From assembly GCA_965262605.1 (NCBI GenBank), contig CBDHFN010000003.1, forward strand, positions 992,001 through 1,056,000: 64,000 nt of DNA. The letters are read 5' to 3'. The position numbers and the translations under genes were made by a program. This DNA is from CBDHFN01 sp965262605. Lineage in GTDB: Bacteria; Pseudomonadota; Alphaproteobacteria; JASGCL01. Below are positions 27,196-35,690 of the stretch, one piece after another. The notes below the pieces were generated by a model that saw only the letters and a list, made by a program, of their open reading frames with translations, did no database searches and was not told the DNA's origin. The stretch's first letter is position 1; every line of letters begins with the position of its first letter.

Positions 27196-27790
27196 ATTCG
27201 CGGTAAGCCATTTGGTATAAAATTTCTAAATCAGCATCATGAATTTTATGGGCTTGTAAGGCTTGCCCTGTTGATAAAAGATAATTAATATTTGACCCAG
27301 ATAATCCCCATGAATGCCGAATCCTTTGATATGTTTCAGCAATTGTTAAATTGGCTTGATATTGATGATGCGATGGGTTTAGGGCAAATGATAAGGCAGG
27401 CACGGAAAATCGTGGGCGTTCGTCATTTTCAAATGGTGATAATCGTGCCATCACTAAAACGGGACGATAAGCAAGACTAACCATTTCCCTATCCCAAAGA
27501 TATTGGGCGACTTGGGCGCGGTTTGCTTCGCTTACTTCAAACGCGACTCCTTGACATGCGCCGCCATAATCTAAGCCCAGAACTAACCCCGGGTTAGTTT
27601 CCGAGCCACGATAATGCGTGGATATTAACCCGAATCGCCGATGATACCCTTTAATTTCCATGCGGTAATGATTAATATATTCAAAACCGGGTTTCCAAAT
27701 TAATGACCCATATCCAAACACGAATAATTTCGGCAGGCTTGCCAATAATTCTTGATAATTTTCCATGGCAATGGCGGTTTCTTTATCCAT
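27155..27790 (-). CDS. chaC: ChaC-family gamma-glutamylcyclotransferase
   Basis: A 211-residue ChaC protein that cleaves glutathione to 5-oxoproline and Cys-Gly. FVFGYGSLIWKPGF near residue 18 is the substrate loop, YHRRFGLISTHYRG near 48 follows, and WDREM-x-x-x-Y-R-P near 103 carries the catalytic Glu. It sits between the NlpD-like gene (8-base overlap) and aat, a dense minus-strand run. Confidence 0.9.
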   Translation of the reverse strand: MDKETAIAMENYQELLASLPKLFVFGYGSLIWKPGFEYINHYRMEIKGYHRRFGLISTHYRGSETNPGLVLGLDYGGACQGVAFEVSEANRAQVAQYLWDREMVSLAYRPVLVMARLSPFENDERPRFSVPALSFALNPSHHQYQANLTIAETYQRIRHSWGLSGSNINYLLSTGQALQAHKIHDADLEILYQMAYREFGDQDTRPPPENG

Positions 27791-28868
27791 TGGGCGCGCT
27801 TCCTAAATAAGTTAAAGGATCAACAGGTGTGTTGTTTTTACGAATTTCAAAATGCAATTGGCTTTCGGATACTAAGCCCGTTTGCCCAACTTCGCCGATA
27901 ACTTGATTAATTTTAACCTTATCGCCGACTTTGACTAAAATTTTATCGCAATGGGCGTAAGTGCTTACAAATCCGTCCGTATGGCGAATTAAAATAAGCT
28001 TGCCAAAACCTTTAATTTCCTCGCCAGTATAGGCTACTTCGCCATTTTCAACCGATAAAATATTGGTGCCTAACTTCGCGCGAATATTAATGCCATCATT
28101 CCATAAGCCTTCGGCGTAATTGCCAAAATTTTGAATGATACTGCCCTTGACGGGCCAAACAAATTGCCCAGCACGCGGCGGAATATTTAATGGTTCGCTA
28201 TACGGCTTTACGGGACTTTTAATCGGGTTATTTATCGGTGGTTTGGGGGAATTATTGCTAAGATAAGGTTGAATCGGCGATTTAATTGATAAGTCAGGGG
28301 CAAGGGGCGCGTTTGGCACAACGGCGGGTTCTTGAATCGTGCTGACAACAACGGGGGGCGGGGCGGGGGCAATCGTGCTTGTGCTTTCAGAAACAGCGAT
28401 TAGTTTGGGATTGGCAACAACCGCATTTGGAATTATCAATTTACTATCAGCCTTGACTCCAAAAGGTGCTTGAATATTATTCGCTTGGATAATGCTGTTA
28501 AGACTGGTATTAAATTTCTTGGCAATTTGTGAAAGACTATCGCCCTTTTCCACAATATAAATAAGCGCGGCTTGGTAATTTAAAACCATCGCTTCGCGTA
28601 ATTCATATGGCGGCTTTAAATTATTGATGGTAATTAAACTTTCAATACTGACATTTTTAGCTTTGGCAATATCATAAAGATTTTCGCCCTTTTGCACGAT
28701 ATATTGTTGATAAATTGGTTGCTTAACTTCGTTATTAATAATTTTTTTCGGCGCGGGTGCAATGGGTGCTTCTGGTTGCCATTCAGACAAAATAATTTGG
28801 CGATTTTGCGCATTATTACAAGCGTTTAATAATAAAATCAACGGGATAATTTGCAAAAATTTCAACAT
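27783..28868 (-). CDS. nlpD: NlpD-like LysM/M23 lipoprotein with degenerate catalytic site
   Basis: A 361-residue outer-membrane lipoprotein candidate. The signal peptide ends in a lipobox (LLLNAC, Cys 17). Two LysM domains follow (about 53-98 and 107-150: YIVQKGENLYDIAK, YIVEKGDSLSQIAK), then a Pro-rich linker and a C-terminal M23/LytM domain (235-355). Two zinc ligands look lost: where H-x3-D is expected the sequence is WNDGINI, and HLH is QLHFE. Such LytM proteins do not cut peptidoglycan but activate amidases at the septum, as NlpD does. pcm lies 10 bases upstream on the same strand, a linkage also seen in E. coli. Confidence 0.85.
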   Translation of the reverse strand: MLKFLQIIPLILLLNACNNAQNRQIILSEWQPEAPIAPAPKKIINNEVKQPIYQQYIVQKGENLYDIAKAKNVSIESLITINNLKPPYELREAMVLNYQAALIYIVEKGDSLSQIAKKFNTSLNSIIQANNIQAPFGVKADSKLIIPNAVVANPKLIAVSESTSTIAPAPPPVVVSTIQEPAVVPNAPLAPDLSIKSPIQPYLSNNSPKPPINNPIKSPVKPYSEPLNIPPRAGQFVWPVKGSIIQNFGNYAEGLWNDGINIRAKLGTNILSVENGEVAYTGEEIKGFGKLILIRHTDGFVSTYAHCDKILVKVGDKVKINQVIGEVGQTGLVSESQLHFEIRKNNTPVDPLTYLGSAPNG

Positions 28869-28878
28869 TATGCCCCCA

Positions 28879-29505
28879 TTACTTTATGCCGCTGATGATT
28901 GGCACGAATTTAACTGCCCCAAGTGATTCTTTGATGGGTTTGCCGTCAATTTTCGTAATTAAAATTAATTCTTGTTCGCCAACTTGCTTGCCCAACGGCA
29001 GAATCATTTTCCCTGATTCGGCTAATTGATCCCATAATTTATGGGGAATATGGTCAAAACAAGCCGAAATAATAATGCGGTCAAACGGCGCGACTGCTTG
29101 CCAGCCATTTTGTCCATCGGCATATAAGGTCGTGATATTACGGCATTTATAATCGCGGATATTTTGTTCCGCCAACCGCAAAAGATTGCGAAGCCGTTCC
29201 ATTGTATAAACTCTGGCGCATAATTTTGACAAAATTATACATTGATAGCCACAACCCGTGCCAATTTCCAAGATTTTATGATTCGGTGCGATGGTTAATT
29301 TTTCCATCATCATTGCCATGACTGATGGTTGTGAAATAGTTTGCCCCGATTCAATCGGTAAAGCCGAATCGTGATAAGCATATTCCAAAAAATCGCGATG
29401 CACGAAATTCATTCGGTCAATCGCATTGAACGCGTTAAGTATTTTTGGGCTAAAGCCAAGATTACTAAGCGTTGCAATTAGCGATTCGTGCGAATTATTC
29501 TGCAT
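28879..29505 (-). CDS. pcm: Protein-L-isoaspartate O-methyltransferase
   Basis: A 208-residue SAM-dependent enzyme that repairs isoaspartyl residues in aged proteins. AYHDSALPIESGQTISQP near residue 44 is the Pcm substrate loop, ILEIGTGCGYQCIIL near 80 the SAM motif I, and PFDRIIISACFDHIP near 140 the post-motif block. The ATG at 29505 follows AGGGCAAAAA and is preferred over an in-frame TTG at 29520. It lies 33 bases downstream of nusA. Confidence 0.92.
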   Translation of the reverse strand: MQNNSHESLIATLSNLGFSPKILNAFNAIDRMNFVHRDFLEYAYHDSALPIESGQTISQPSVMAMMMEKLTIAPNHKILEIGTGCGYQCIILSKLCARVYTMERLRNLLRLAEQNIRDYKCRNITTLYADGQNGWQAVAPFDRIIISACFDHIPHKLWDQLAESGKMILPLGKQVGEQELILITKIDGKPIKESLGAVKFVPIISGIK

Positions 29506-29538
29506 TTTTTGCCCTCGCAATATGGGATTAAGCGAAAC

Positions 29539-31032
29539 TTAAATCCAACCTAATTGGCTACGGGCGCGCATAATCATTTCTTCCGCGGTTTCTTTGGATA
29601 ATGCAAACTGCTTGAAAATTCCTTCTTTGGCATCAATTAAATCATCGGTAGCTAAATCAGCAAAATCATCTAATGTGCGCACTTGATGTTCGCCCAAGGC
29701 TTGCAACATTTCAGAATTTAAACCTTCAAAACCTTGCAATTCGTGGTTAATCCCCAAATTTGCAATATTATCAACGATTGTTTGTTGCTTTTTATTCAAG
29801 TAATTTTGCGCCCTTAATTGTAATTCAGTGGCAATATCTTCGTCAAATCCTTCAATTTTTGCCAATTCACTATGAGGGACAAGCAATAATTGCTCAACTT
29901 TTTGGAAACCTTCGGTCATTAAAAGTCGTGCAATAATTTCATCAACATCAAGCGATAATTTAAATTCGTCTAATATTAAGTTATTTTCATTGGCGCGTTT
30001 TGTGGCTTCTTGGTCTTCGGTTAAAATATCAATATCAAAACCCGTTAAAATTGACGCAAGGCGAACATTTTGCCCGCGTCTGCCGATTGCCAAACTTAAT
30101 TGATCTTCGGGCACGACAACTTCAATTTTTTTTGTGCCTTCTTTGATAACGACTTTACTTACCGCGGCTGGCGCCATGGCATTAACAATGAAGGTTGCGG
30201 GTTCATTGGACCATAAAATAATATCAACTTTTTCACCTTGTAATTCATTGACAACGGCTTGCACTCTTGATCCTTTCATGCCCACGCATGAACCGATGGG
30301 ATCAATGGTGGAATCCGAAGAATAAACGGCAATTTTTGCCCGTGAACCGGGGTCACGGCTAACGGATATAATTTTTAATACGCCTTCATAAATTTCGGGC
30401 ACTTCTTGTTTGAATAAAGCCTGCATAAAACCGGGGTGGGTGCGCGATAAATAAATTTGCGGACCACGCAATTCGCGTTTCACATCGTAAATATAGGCGC
30501 GCACGCGGTCGCCGAAATTAAAATGTTCGCGGGGAATAATTTCATCGCGTTTTAATATCGCTTCGCTTTTGCCAAGATCAATGGTGATATTGCCATATTC
30601 AATGCGTTTAACCGTGCCATTGATAATTTCACCGACTCGGTCTTTGTAATCTTCATATTGTTGCACCCGTTCAGCTTCACGCATTTTTTGAATAATAACT
30701 TGTTTTGCAGCATTGGCAGCAATGCGACCATAATCAAGCGCGGGTAATTCTTCTTTCCAATAATCGCCAGCAACTAAGCCATATTTTGTGGCTTCACGCA
30801 AGCCCATTTGTCGTTCAGGAAATTCAATAAGTTCAACCACTTCAACATATTGGAACAGCGTAATAATGCCCGTTTTGCGATCAATAAACGCCCGTATATC
30901 TTTTTCCGTGCCATATCTTGATTGCGCCGCGCGTTGAATCGCGGATTCAATGGCTAATAAAACATCTTCTTTGCCAATATTTTTCTCTTTTGCCACCATA
31001 TCGGCAATCATTATCATATCTTGGTTAATCAT
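29539..31032 (-). CDS. nusA: Transcription termination/antitermination factor NusA
   Basis: A 497-residue NusA. N-terminal RNA polymerase-binding domain (1-125), S1 domain (about 130-200), two KH domains (GSRVQAVVNELQGEKVD near 260; GRRGQNVRLASILTGFDIDI near 325), then two C-terminal acidic repeats (LEGFDEDIATEL near 405; VRTLDDFADL near 455) typical of proteobacteria. The start overlaps the rimP stop by 4 bases. Downstream the usual ylxR-infB are absent and pcm follows, so the classic nusA-infB operon is broken here. Confidence 0.96.
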   Translation of the reverse strand: MINQDMIMIADMVAKEKNIGKEDVLLAIESAIQRAAQSRYGTEKDIRAFIDRKTGIITLFQYVEVVELIEFPERQMGLREATKYGLVAGDYWKEELPALDYGRIAANAAKQVIIQKMREAERVQQYEDYKDRVGEIINGTVKRIEYGNITIDLGKSEAILKRDEIIPREHFNFGDRVRAYIYDVKRELRGPQIYLSRTHPGFMQALFKQEVPEIYEGVLKIISVSRDPGSRAKIAVYSSDSTIDPIGSCVGMKGSRVQAVVNELQGEKVDIILWSNEPATFIVNAMAPAAVSKVVIKEGTKKIEVVVPEDQLSLAIGRRGQNVRLASILTGFDIDILTEDQEATKRANENNLILDEFKLSLDVDEIIARLLMTEGFQKVEQLLLVPHSELAKIEGFDEDIATELQLRAQNYLNKKQQTIVDNIANLGINHELQGFEGLNSEMLQALGEHQVRTLDDFADLATDDLIDAKEGIFKQFALSKETAEEMIMRARSQLGWI

Positions 31033-31763
31033 GGGTATAATCCTTTCTTGATTTTGTGGTCCTTAGATTTGTTTTTTGAGGGTTTGGTTTTATTTTTTTC
31101 AATTTTCTGGTTAATCGGCAAATTAAATTCGCCATCAGATTCGGCTATTTTTTGAGCATTTTCCGCGCGAATTTTCGCCATAAATTCTTCTTCTTGGGCG
31201 ATGACTTGCGCAATTACGGCTTCGTCTGGTTGCACCGAACCCGGTAATTTGCCATTTTGGGCTAATTCCAAAATTTCATCATTAAAAATTAATTTCGCCG
31301 CGTCAATATTATCAAAATCCACCGAAATTTCGGTGCGAATCACTTCTTTTGTCTTAGTGCGCACTAATTCATCGGCAAATAAAATAGTCTGATTCGCTAA
31401 ATCAGTTTGCATGATTCGCCAATTAAATTTTTTACCGCCATTATGCGCAATTTTAAGGGTGATTTTCGCCATTAAGCCCGAAAATTTCATAAAATCTTGA
31501 AATTTGACTAAGGGTCTGTCAATGCCCGGCGATGAAACTTCTAAATTATAGCGGTTATTCATGAAATCTTCGGCATCAAAAACAGCCGATAAATGCCGTG
31601 AAACCCGCGAACAATCGGCTACAGTGATGGCTAAATCATCAAGCCGTTCAATCATAATTTGTAAATTAGCCCGTTTGCTGGCTTGAATTTGCACGCGCAC
31701 GACTCCGTAACCCATTTCAGTTAAAATTGGGTCAATCATCGTGTGTATTTTATCTTCAAGCAT
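31029..31763 (-). CDS. rimP: Ribosome maturation factor RimP with long basic tail
   Basis: A 244-residue RimP for 30S maturation. The conserved core carries VRVQIQASKRANLQIMIERLDD (residues 22 on), CSRVSRHLSAVFD near 52 and NRYNLEVSSPGIDRPL near 70. Most RimP proteins are 150-180 residues; this one adds a C-terminal tail of about 70 residues ending in a Lys-rich stretch (KNKTKPSKNKSKDHKIKKG). GGAGC lies seven bases before the ATG. It begins the rimP-nusA transcript behind a leader hairpin. Confidence 0.92.
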   Translation of the reverse strand: MLEDKIHTMIDPILTEMGYGVVRVQIQASKRANLQIMIERLDDLAITVADCSRVSRHLSAVFDAEDFMNNRYNLEVSSPGIDRPLVKFQDFMKFSGLMAKITLKIAHNGGKKFNWRIMQTDLANQTILFADELVRTKTKEVIRTEISVDFDNIDAAKLIFNDEILELAQNGKLPGSVQPDEAVIAQVIAQEEEFMAKIRAENAQKIAESDGEFNLPINQKIEKNKTKPSKNKSKDHKIKKGLYP

Positions 31764-31796
31764 TTTGCTCCGTCCGATTATTAAAAATTTAGCATT

Positions 31797-31831
31797 AAAA
31801 AAGGTGGTTCAAGCCGTTTGCCTAAACCACC
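31797..31831 (-). terminator. Intrinsic terminator in the rimP-nusA leader (attenuator candidate)
   Basis: On the minus strand GGTGGTT (31831-31825) pairs perfectly with AACCACC (31809-31803) across a 15-base loop and is followed at once by T6 (31802-31797), the form of a Rho-independent terminator. It stands between a good promoter (31858-31885) and the rimP start at 31763, with no gene before it, so it would attenuate the operon encoding NusA itself. Confidence 0.6.
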
Positions 31832-31857
31832 CAACGAATGATATTGAGAATAATTAT

Positions 31858-31885
31858 ATTATACATTATTTTTATGGCTTGTAAA
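31858..31885 (-). promoter_or_regulatory. Promoter of the rimP-nusA operon
   Basis: On the minus strand TTTACA (31885-31880), a 16-base spacer and TATAAT (31863-31858). The predicted transcript start is near 31851, about 20 bases before the leader terminator hairpin. A second TATAAT overlaps it at 31858-31853. Confidence 0.55.
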
Positions 31886-31978
31886 GCATTAATTTCATTT
31901 TTCTTAAATTTTTTTTATTTGCTTTGCGGGTATTATAATTGTATAATAGTATGTATGAGTAATAATTAAGGTGGCAAC

Positions 31979-33106
31979 ATGAAATTGGTTGTAATGAAAG
32001 AAAAACTGCTTGGGGAAACTCGGGTTGCTTGTAATCCAGAAATGACGCAAAAATATATCCAAATGGGTTTTGATGTTTGGGTTGAAGCGGGGGCGGGCGA
32101 ATTATCAAGCTTTTCTGATGATGCTTTTGCGAAAATGGGCGCGAAAATTGTTGCGGATAGGCATGAATTATTATTTGCCGCCGATGTGATTCTTAAAGTG
32201 CAAAAACCGACAATGGCGGAAATTGATGAATTTAGCGCAGGGTCAAGTATCGTGGCGCATTTATCGGCAAGAACCGATAGGGATTTAGTGCAAGCCTTGG
32301 CAAATAAAAAAATTCGTGCTTTTGCCATGGATTTATTGCCCAGAATTTCGCGGGCGCAATCTATGGATATTCTTTCTTCGCAAGCGAATTTAGCAGGTTA
32401 TAAAGCCGTTCTTGACGCATGCGGCCATTATCCGCGGGCTTTGCCAATGATGATGACGGCGGCGGGCACGATTCCCCCTGCGAAAGTATTAATTATGGGG
32501 GTGGGAGTCGCAGGATTGCAAGCCATCGCCACAGCTAAACGATTGGGCGCAGTTGTTATGGCAACCGATGTTCGTCCCGCAACTAAGGAACAAGTGGAAA
32601 GCTTGGGCGGAAAATTTATCGCGGTGGAAGACGAAGAATTTAAAAATGCCCAAACCGCGGGCGGTTATGCTAAGGAAATGAGCGATGCTTATAAAGCCAA
32701 GCAAGCGGCATTAATTGGGGAAACAATTGCCAAATGCGATATTATTATAACTACGGCATTAATTCCCGGTCGTCCCGCGCCAAAATTACTATCCAGCGAA
32801 ATGGTGCAATCCATGAAAGAAGGTTCGGTGATTTTAGATATGGCGGTTGAAACGGGTGGCAATTGCGCGCTTAGCGAATGCGGTAAAGTCGTTAAAAAAC
32901 ATGGCGTTACCATCATTGGTTATGATAATTACCCCGCACGGATACCCAATTCCGCCAGCAATTTATTGGCAAAAAATTATTATAATTTTTTAAGCTTAAT
33001 TACCGATAAAAACACCAAACAATTGGTTGTTAATACCGACGATGAAATTGTCAAGGGGTGCTTAATTGCCGATAATGGTAATATTATGCAACCAGAATTA
33101 ATATAA
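31979..33106 (+). CDS. pntA: NAD(P) transhydrogenase subunit alpha, NAD-binding part (PntAA)
   Basis: A 375-residue cytosolic domain-I subunit of the proton-translocating transhydrogenase, which moves hydride from NADH to NADP+. MKEKLLGETRVACNPEM opens the fold, RISRAQSMDILSSQANLAGYKAV near 122 is the conserved helix, and GVGVAGLQAIATAKRLGA near 177 is the NAD loop. In this three-gene form, common in alphaproteobacteria, the membrane part is a separate protein (next gene). AAGGTGGCAAC precedes the ATG. Pyridine-nucleotide-specific relatives such as alanine dehydrogenase are excluded by the operon. Confidence 0.95.
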   Translation: MKLVVMKEKLLGETRVACNPEMTQKYIQMGFDVWVEAGAGELSSFSDDAFAKMGAKIVADRHELLFAADVILKVQKPTMAEIDEFSAGSSIVAHLSARTDRDLVQALANKKIRAFAMDLLPRISRAQSMDILSSQANLAGYKAVLDACGHYPRALPMMMTAAGTIPPAKVLIMGVGVAGLQAIATAKRLGAVVMATDVRPATKEQVESLGGKFIAVEDEEFKNAQTAGGYAKEMSDAYKAKQAALIGETIAKCDIIITTALIPGRPAPKLLSSEMVQSMKEGSVILDMAVETGGNCALSECGKVVKKHGVTIIGYDNYPARIPNSASNLLAKNYYNFLSLITDKNTKQLVVNTDDEIVKGCLIADNGNIMQPELI

Positions 33107-33119
33107 TAAGGAGTATACC

Positions 33120-33521
33120 ATGCGTTTAGATGAAGTTTCAGGTCAAATTGAAAAAATAAGCGAGCAATTATTGTTATTGTCAAATGAAGTGCATCAAATT
33201 TCCGTGCATCAAGAAATGATGGTTGCCACGCCGTTTTTTGCGTTATTTACCGCGTTTGTTTTATCATGCTTTGTGGGTTATCATGTGGTATGGTCGGTAA
33301 CTCCCGCCTTACATTCGCCGTTGATGGGGGTGACTAACGCGATTTCTTCGGTAATTATAGTCGGTGCGATTATTGCTTTGGGGGCAACTTCAAGTTATTT
33401 AGCGTCTGGATTTGGTTTTATCGCCGTTGTTTTGGCTTCAATCAATATTTTTGGTGGATTTGTGGTGACGCGGCGCATGTTGTCCATGTTTAAGAAAAAA
33501 CCGAAACAAGCCCATTCTTAA
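33120..33521 (+). CDS. pntAB: NAD(P) transhydrogenase alpha subunit, membrane part (PntAB)
   Basis: A 133-residue membrane subunit. After a 40-residue amphipathic N-terminus come about three to four helices, including FVLSCFVGYHVVWSVTPALHSPLMGVTNAISS (family signature, roughly residues 42-72; shown in the parts FVGYHVVW and TPALHSPLMGVTNAIS). It builds the proton path with PntB. AGGAG lies eight bases before the ATG. Between pntA and pntB, 13 and 12 bases from each. Confidence 0.93.
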   Translation: MRLDEVSGQIEKISEQLLLLSNEVHQISVHQEMMVATPFFALFTAFVLSCFVGYHVVWSVTPALHSPLMGVTNAISSVIIVGAIIALGATSSYLASGFGFIAVVLASINIFGGFVVTRRMLSMFKKKPKQAHS

Positions 33522-33533
33522 AAGGAGCACTAA

Positions 33534-34925
33534 ATGGAACAATTTTCCCCATATTTATATTTATTATCATCGGTATTATTTATTTTCGCCCTTAAAGGAT
33601 TATCGCATCCAGAATCTTCGCAACGGGGTAATTTGCTTGGCGTTGCGGGCATGGCGATTGCGATAATAACAACTTTAATTAATCCAGCAATTACGGGATA
33701 TTTGCCATTTGTGATTGCCATCGCAATTGGCGGTGTGATTGGCACAATTACAGCTTTAAAAATTCAAATGACGGCTTTACCGCAATTAGTCGCCGCTTTT
33801 CATTCCTTAGTGGGTTTATCCGCCGTTTTTGTCGCGGCGGGCGCGTTTTATGACCCAGTTGCCATGGGCATTGGGCAAAAGGGTTTTATTCCCGCGGGGG
33901 CATTGATTGAAATGGGATTGGGCACGGCGATTGGCGCAATTACATTTACGGGTTCGGTGGTTGCATTTGGTAAATTACAGGGCATTTTGAAATCTGCGCC
34001 GATAATGTTTCCTTCGCAACATGCGATTAATTTAGGCTTGGCGGTCGGCATTATTGCCATTATTGCGTTATTTGCAATTACGGGTATGCCAGCGTTATTT
34101 TGGTTATTAGTGCTTGTTTCATTAGTGTTGGGTTATTTGTTAATTATCCCCATCGGTGGCGCGGATATGCCTGTTGTTGTGTCCATGTTAAACAGCTATT
34201 CTGGTTGGGCGGCTTGTGGCATTGGCTTTTCGTTGGGTAATATTGCGTTAATTGTGACGGGGTCTTTGGTGGGTTCATCGGGGGCAATCTTGTCGTATAT
34301 CATGTGCAAAGGCATGAATCGGTCAATATTTAATGTTATTTTGGGGGGATTCGGCGCGGAAACTTCGGCGGGGGCTGTTGGGGTGGATATGGGTGATAAA
34401 ATTGTCAAGCAAGGTTCGTCCGATGATGCGGCTTTTATTATGAAAAATTCTTCGTCTGTGATTATCGTGCCCGGTTATGGTATGGCAGTTGCCCAAGCGC
34501 AACACGCGTTGCGTGAAATGGGCGATATTTTGAAAAAACATGGTGTGCAAGTGCGTTATGCAATTCACCCAGTGGCTGGGCGCATGCCCGGTCATATGAA
34601 TGTCTTGCTTGCCGAAGCGAATGTGCCATATGACGAAGTATTAGAATTAGACGAAATTAATCGCGATTTTGCCTCAACCGATGTGGCATTTGTGATTGGC
34701 GCGAATGATGTCACGAATCCATCGGCAAAGAATGATAAATCTTCACCAATTTATGGTATGCCGATTTTAGATGTTGAATCGGCGGGCACCGTGTTATTTA
34801 TTAAACGATCCATGGCGGCGGGTTATGCGGGCGTTGAAAATCCCTTATTTTTCAAGGACAATACCATGATGTTATTCGGCGATGCCAAAGCAGTTTGCGA
34901 AGGCATAATTAAAGCGATGGAATAA
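33534..34925 (+). CDS. pntB: NAD(P) transhydrogenase subunit beta
   Basis: A 463-residue subunit with nine or so membrane helices (residues 1-260) and a C-terminal NADP-binding domain III. MTALPQLVAAFHSLVGLSA near 80 is a conserved transmembrane block; GYGMAVAQAQHALREM near 312 and HPVAGRMPGHMNVLLAEA near 345 bind NADP; FVIGANDVTNPSAK near 385 completes the site. AAAAGGAGCACT precedes the ATG. It ends 13 bases before plsY. Confidence 0.95.
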   Translation: MEQFSPYLYLLSSVLFIFALKGLSHPESSQRGNLLGVAGMAIAIITTLINPAITGYLPFVIAIAIGGVIGTITALKIQMTALPQLVAAFHSLVGLSAVFVAAGAFYDPVAMGIGQKGFIPAGALIEMGLGTAIGAITFTGSVVAFGKLQGILKSAPIMFPSQHAINLGLAVGIIAIIALFAITGMPALFWLLVLVSLVLGYLLIIPIGGADMPVVVSMLNSYSGWAACGIGFSLGNIALIVTGSLVGSSGAILSYIMCKGMNRSIFNVILGGFGAETSAGAVGVDMGDKIVKQGSSDDAAFIMKNSSSVIIVPGYGMAVAQAQHALREMGDILKKHGVQVRYAIHPVAGRMPGHMNVLLAEANVPYDEVLELDEINRDFASTDVAFVIGANDVTNPSAKNDKSSPIYGMPILDVESAGTVLFIKRSMAAGYAGVENPLFFKDNTMMLFGDAKAVCEGIIKAME

Positions 34926-34938
34926 TCGGAAATTTAAT

Positions 34939-35538
34939 ATGGATATTTTAATTTTATCAGCTTGTTTTGTCTTGGGTTCTGTGCCGTTTGGTTTGGTTTT
35001 TGGTTTAATTTTTGCCCAAAAGGATATTCGCAATTTTGGTTCGGGCAATATTGGCGCCACCAATGTTTTACGGGTTGTTGGTAAAATACCTGCGCTTTTA
35101 ACGCTTATTTGCGATAGTGGCAAGGGTGCTTTTGCGATATGGTTCGCCAGCCAAATGGGTTTAGATGAATATTTGGCATTTGGCGGGGGAATAATTACAA
35201 TTCTTGGGCATTGTTATTCGGTTTTCTTGAAATTTAAGGGTGGTAAAGGCGTGGCGACAAGCTTTGGCGTGATATTAATGCAAGTGCCAGAAATTGGCTT
35301 AATGGGGCTTGGGGTTTGGTTAATTATTTTTGGCTGGACGCGTTATTCATCATTATCAGCTATTTCTGCCTTTGCCATCATGCCAATTTTGGCGTTATTT
35401 TTGAATGAAACCTTGCATATTATGCCTGAAATTGTGATTGGGCTGGTTATTTTAAGTTGGTTTGTCATTTCACGACACAAGGAAAATATTATCCGCCTTA
35501 AAAATAAAACTGAAAGCCGATTTGAGTTTAAAAAATAG
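34939..35538 (+). CDS. plsY: Glycerol-3-phosphate acyltransferase PlsY
   Basis: A 199-residue integral membrane enzyme that transfers acyl groups from acyl phosphate to glycerol-3-phosphate. The three motifs are visible: GSVPFGLVFG near 13, GSGNIGATNVLRVVGK near 35 and KFKGGKGVATSFG near 98, in a frame of about five to seven helices. It is the last gene of the pntA-pntAB-pntB-plsY run and is followed by a strong hairpin. Confidence 0.95.
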   Translation: MDILILSACFVLGSVPFGLVFGLIFAQKDIRNFGSGNIGATNVLRVVGKIPALLTLICDSGKGAFAIWFASQMGLDEYLAFGGGIITILGHCYSVFLKFKGGKGVATSFGVILMQVPEIGLMGLGVWLIIFGWTRYSSLSAISAFAIMPILALFLNETLHIMPEIVIGLVILSWFVISRHKENIIRLKNKTESRFEFKK

Positions 35539-35592
35539 GTATTATACCAAGCTTTCTAAAATAATTTAAAATCAAAATACGCCAATAAAATT

Positions 35593-35621
35593 GGGGGGTT
35601 GGTTTGGTTAACCAACCCCCC
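35593..35621. terminator. Strong hairpin between convergent plsY and flgH
   Basis: A perfect 12-bp G/C-rich stem (GGGGGGTTGGTT at 35593-35604 with its complement at 35610-35621) and a 5-base loop. On the minus strand it is followed by AATTTTATT, so it best fits termination of the flagellar operon, but it can stop both convergent transcripts. Confidence 0.7.
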
Positions 35622-35622
35622 T

Positions 35623-35674
35623 TGCCTGAAGTCCTATCAAGGAGAGAGAGAGAAGAGATGATAGGAGACAGGTA
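35623..35674. other. Two-part stem with a GA-repeat loop
   Basis: TGCCTG (35623-35628) pairs with CAGGTA (35669-35674, one G-U), and CCTATCA (35633-35639) pairs perfectly with TGATAGG (35659-35665). The 19-base loop is purine-only (AAGGAGAGAGAGAGAAGAGA region). Read on the plus strand the loop exposes a Shine-Dalgarno-like AAGGAG with no start codon in frame for a protein. It may be a short RNA or part of a termination region. Confidence 0.35.
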
Positions 35675-35690
35675 TCTTGCTTAAACCTCA

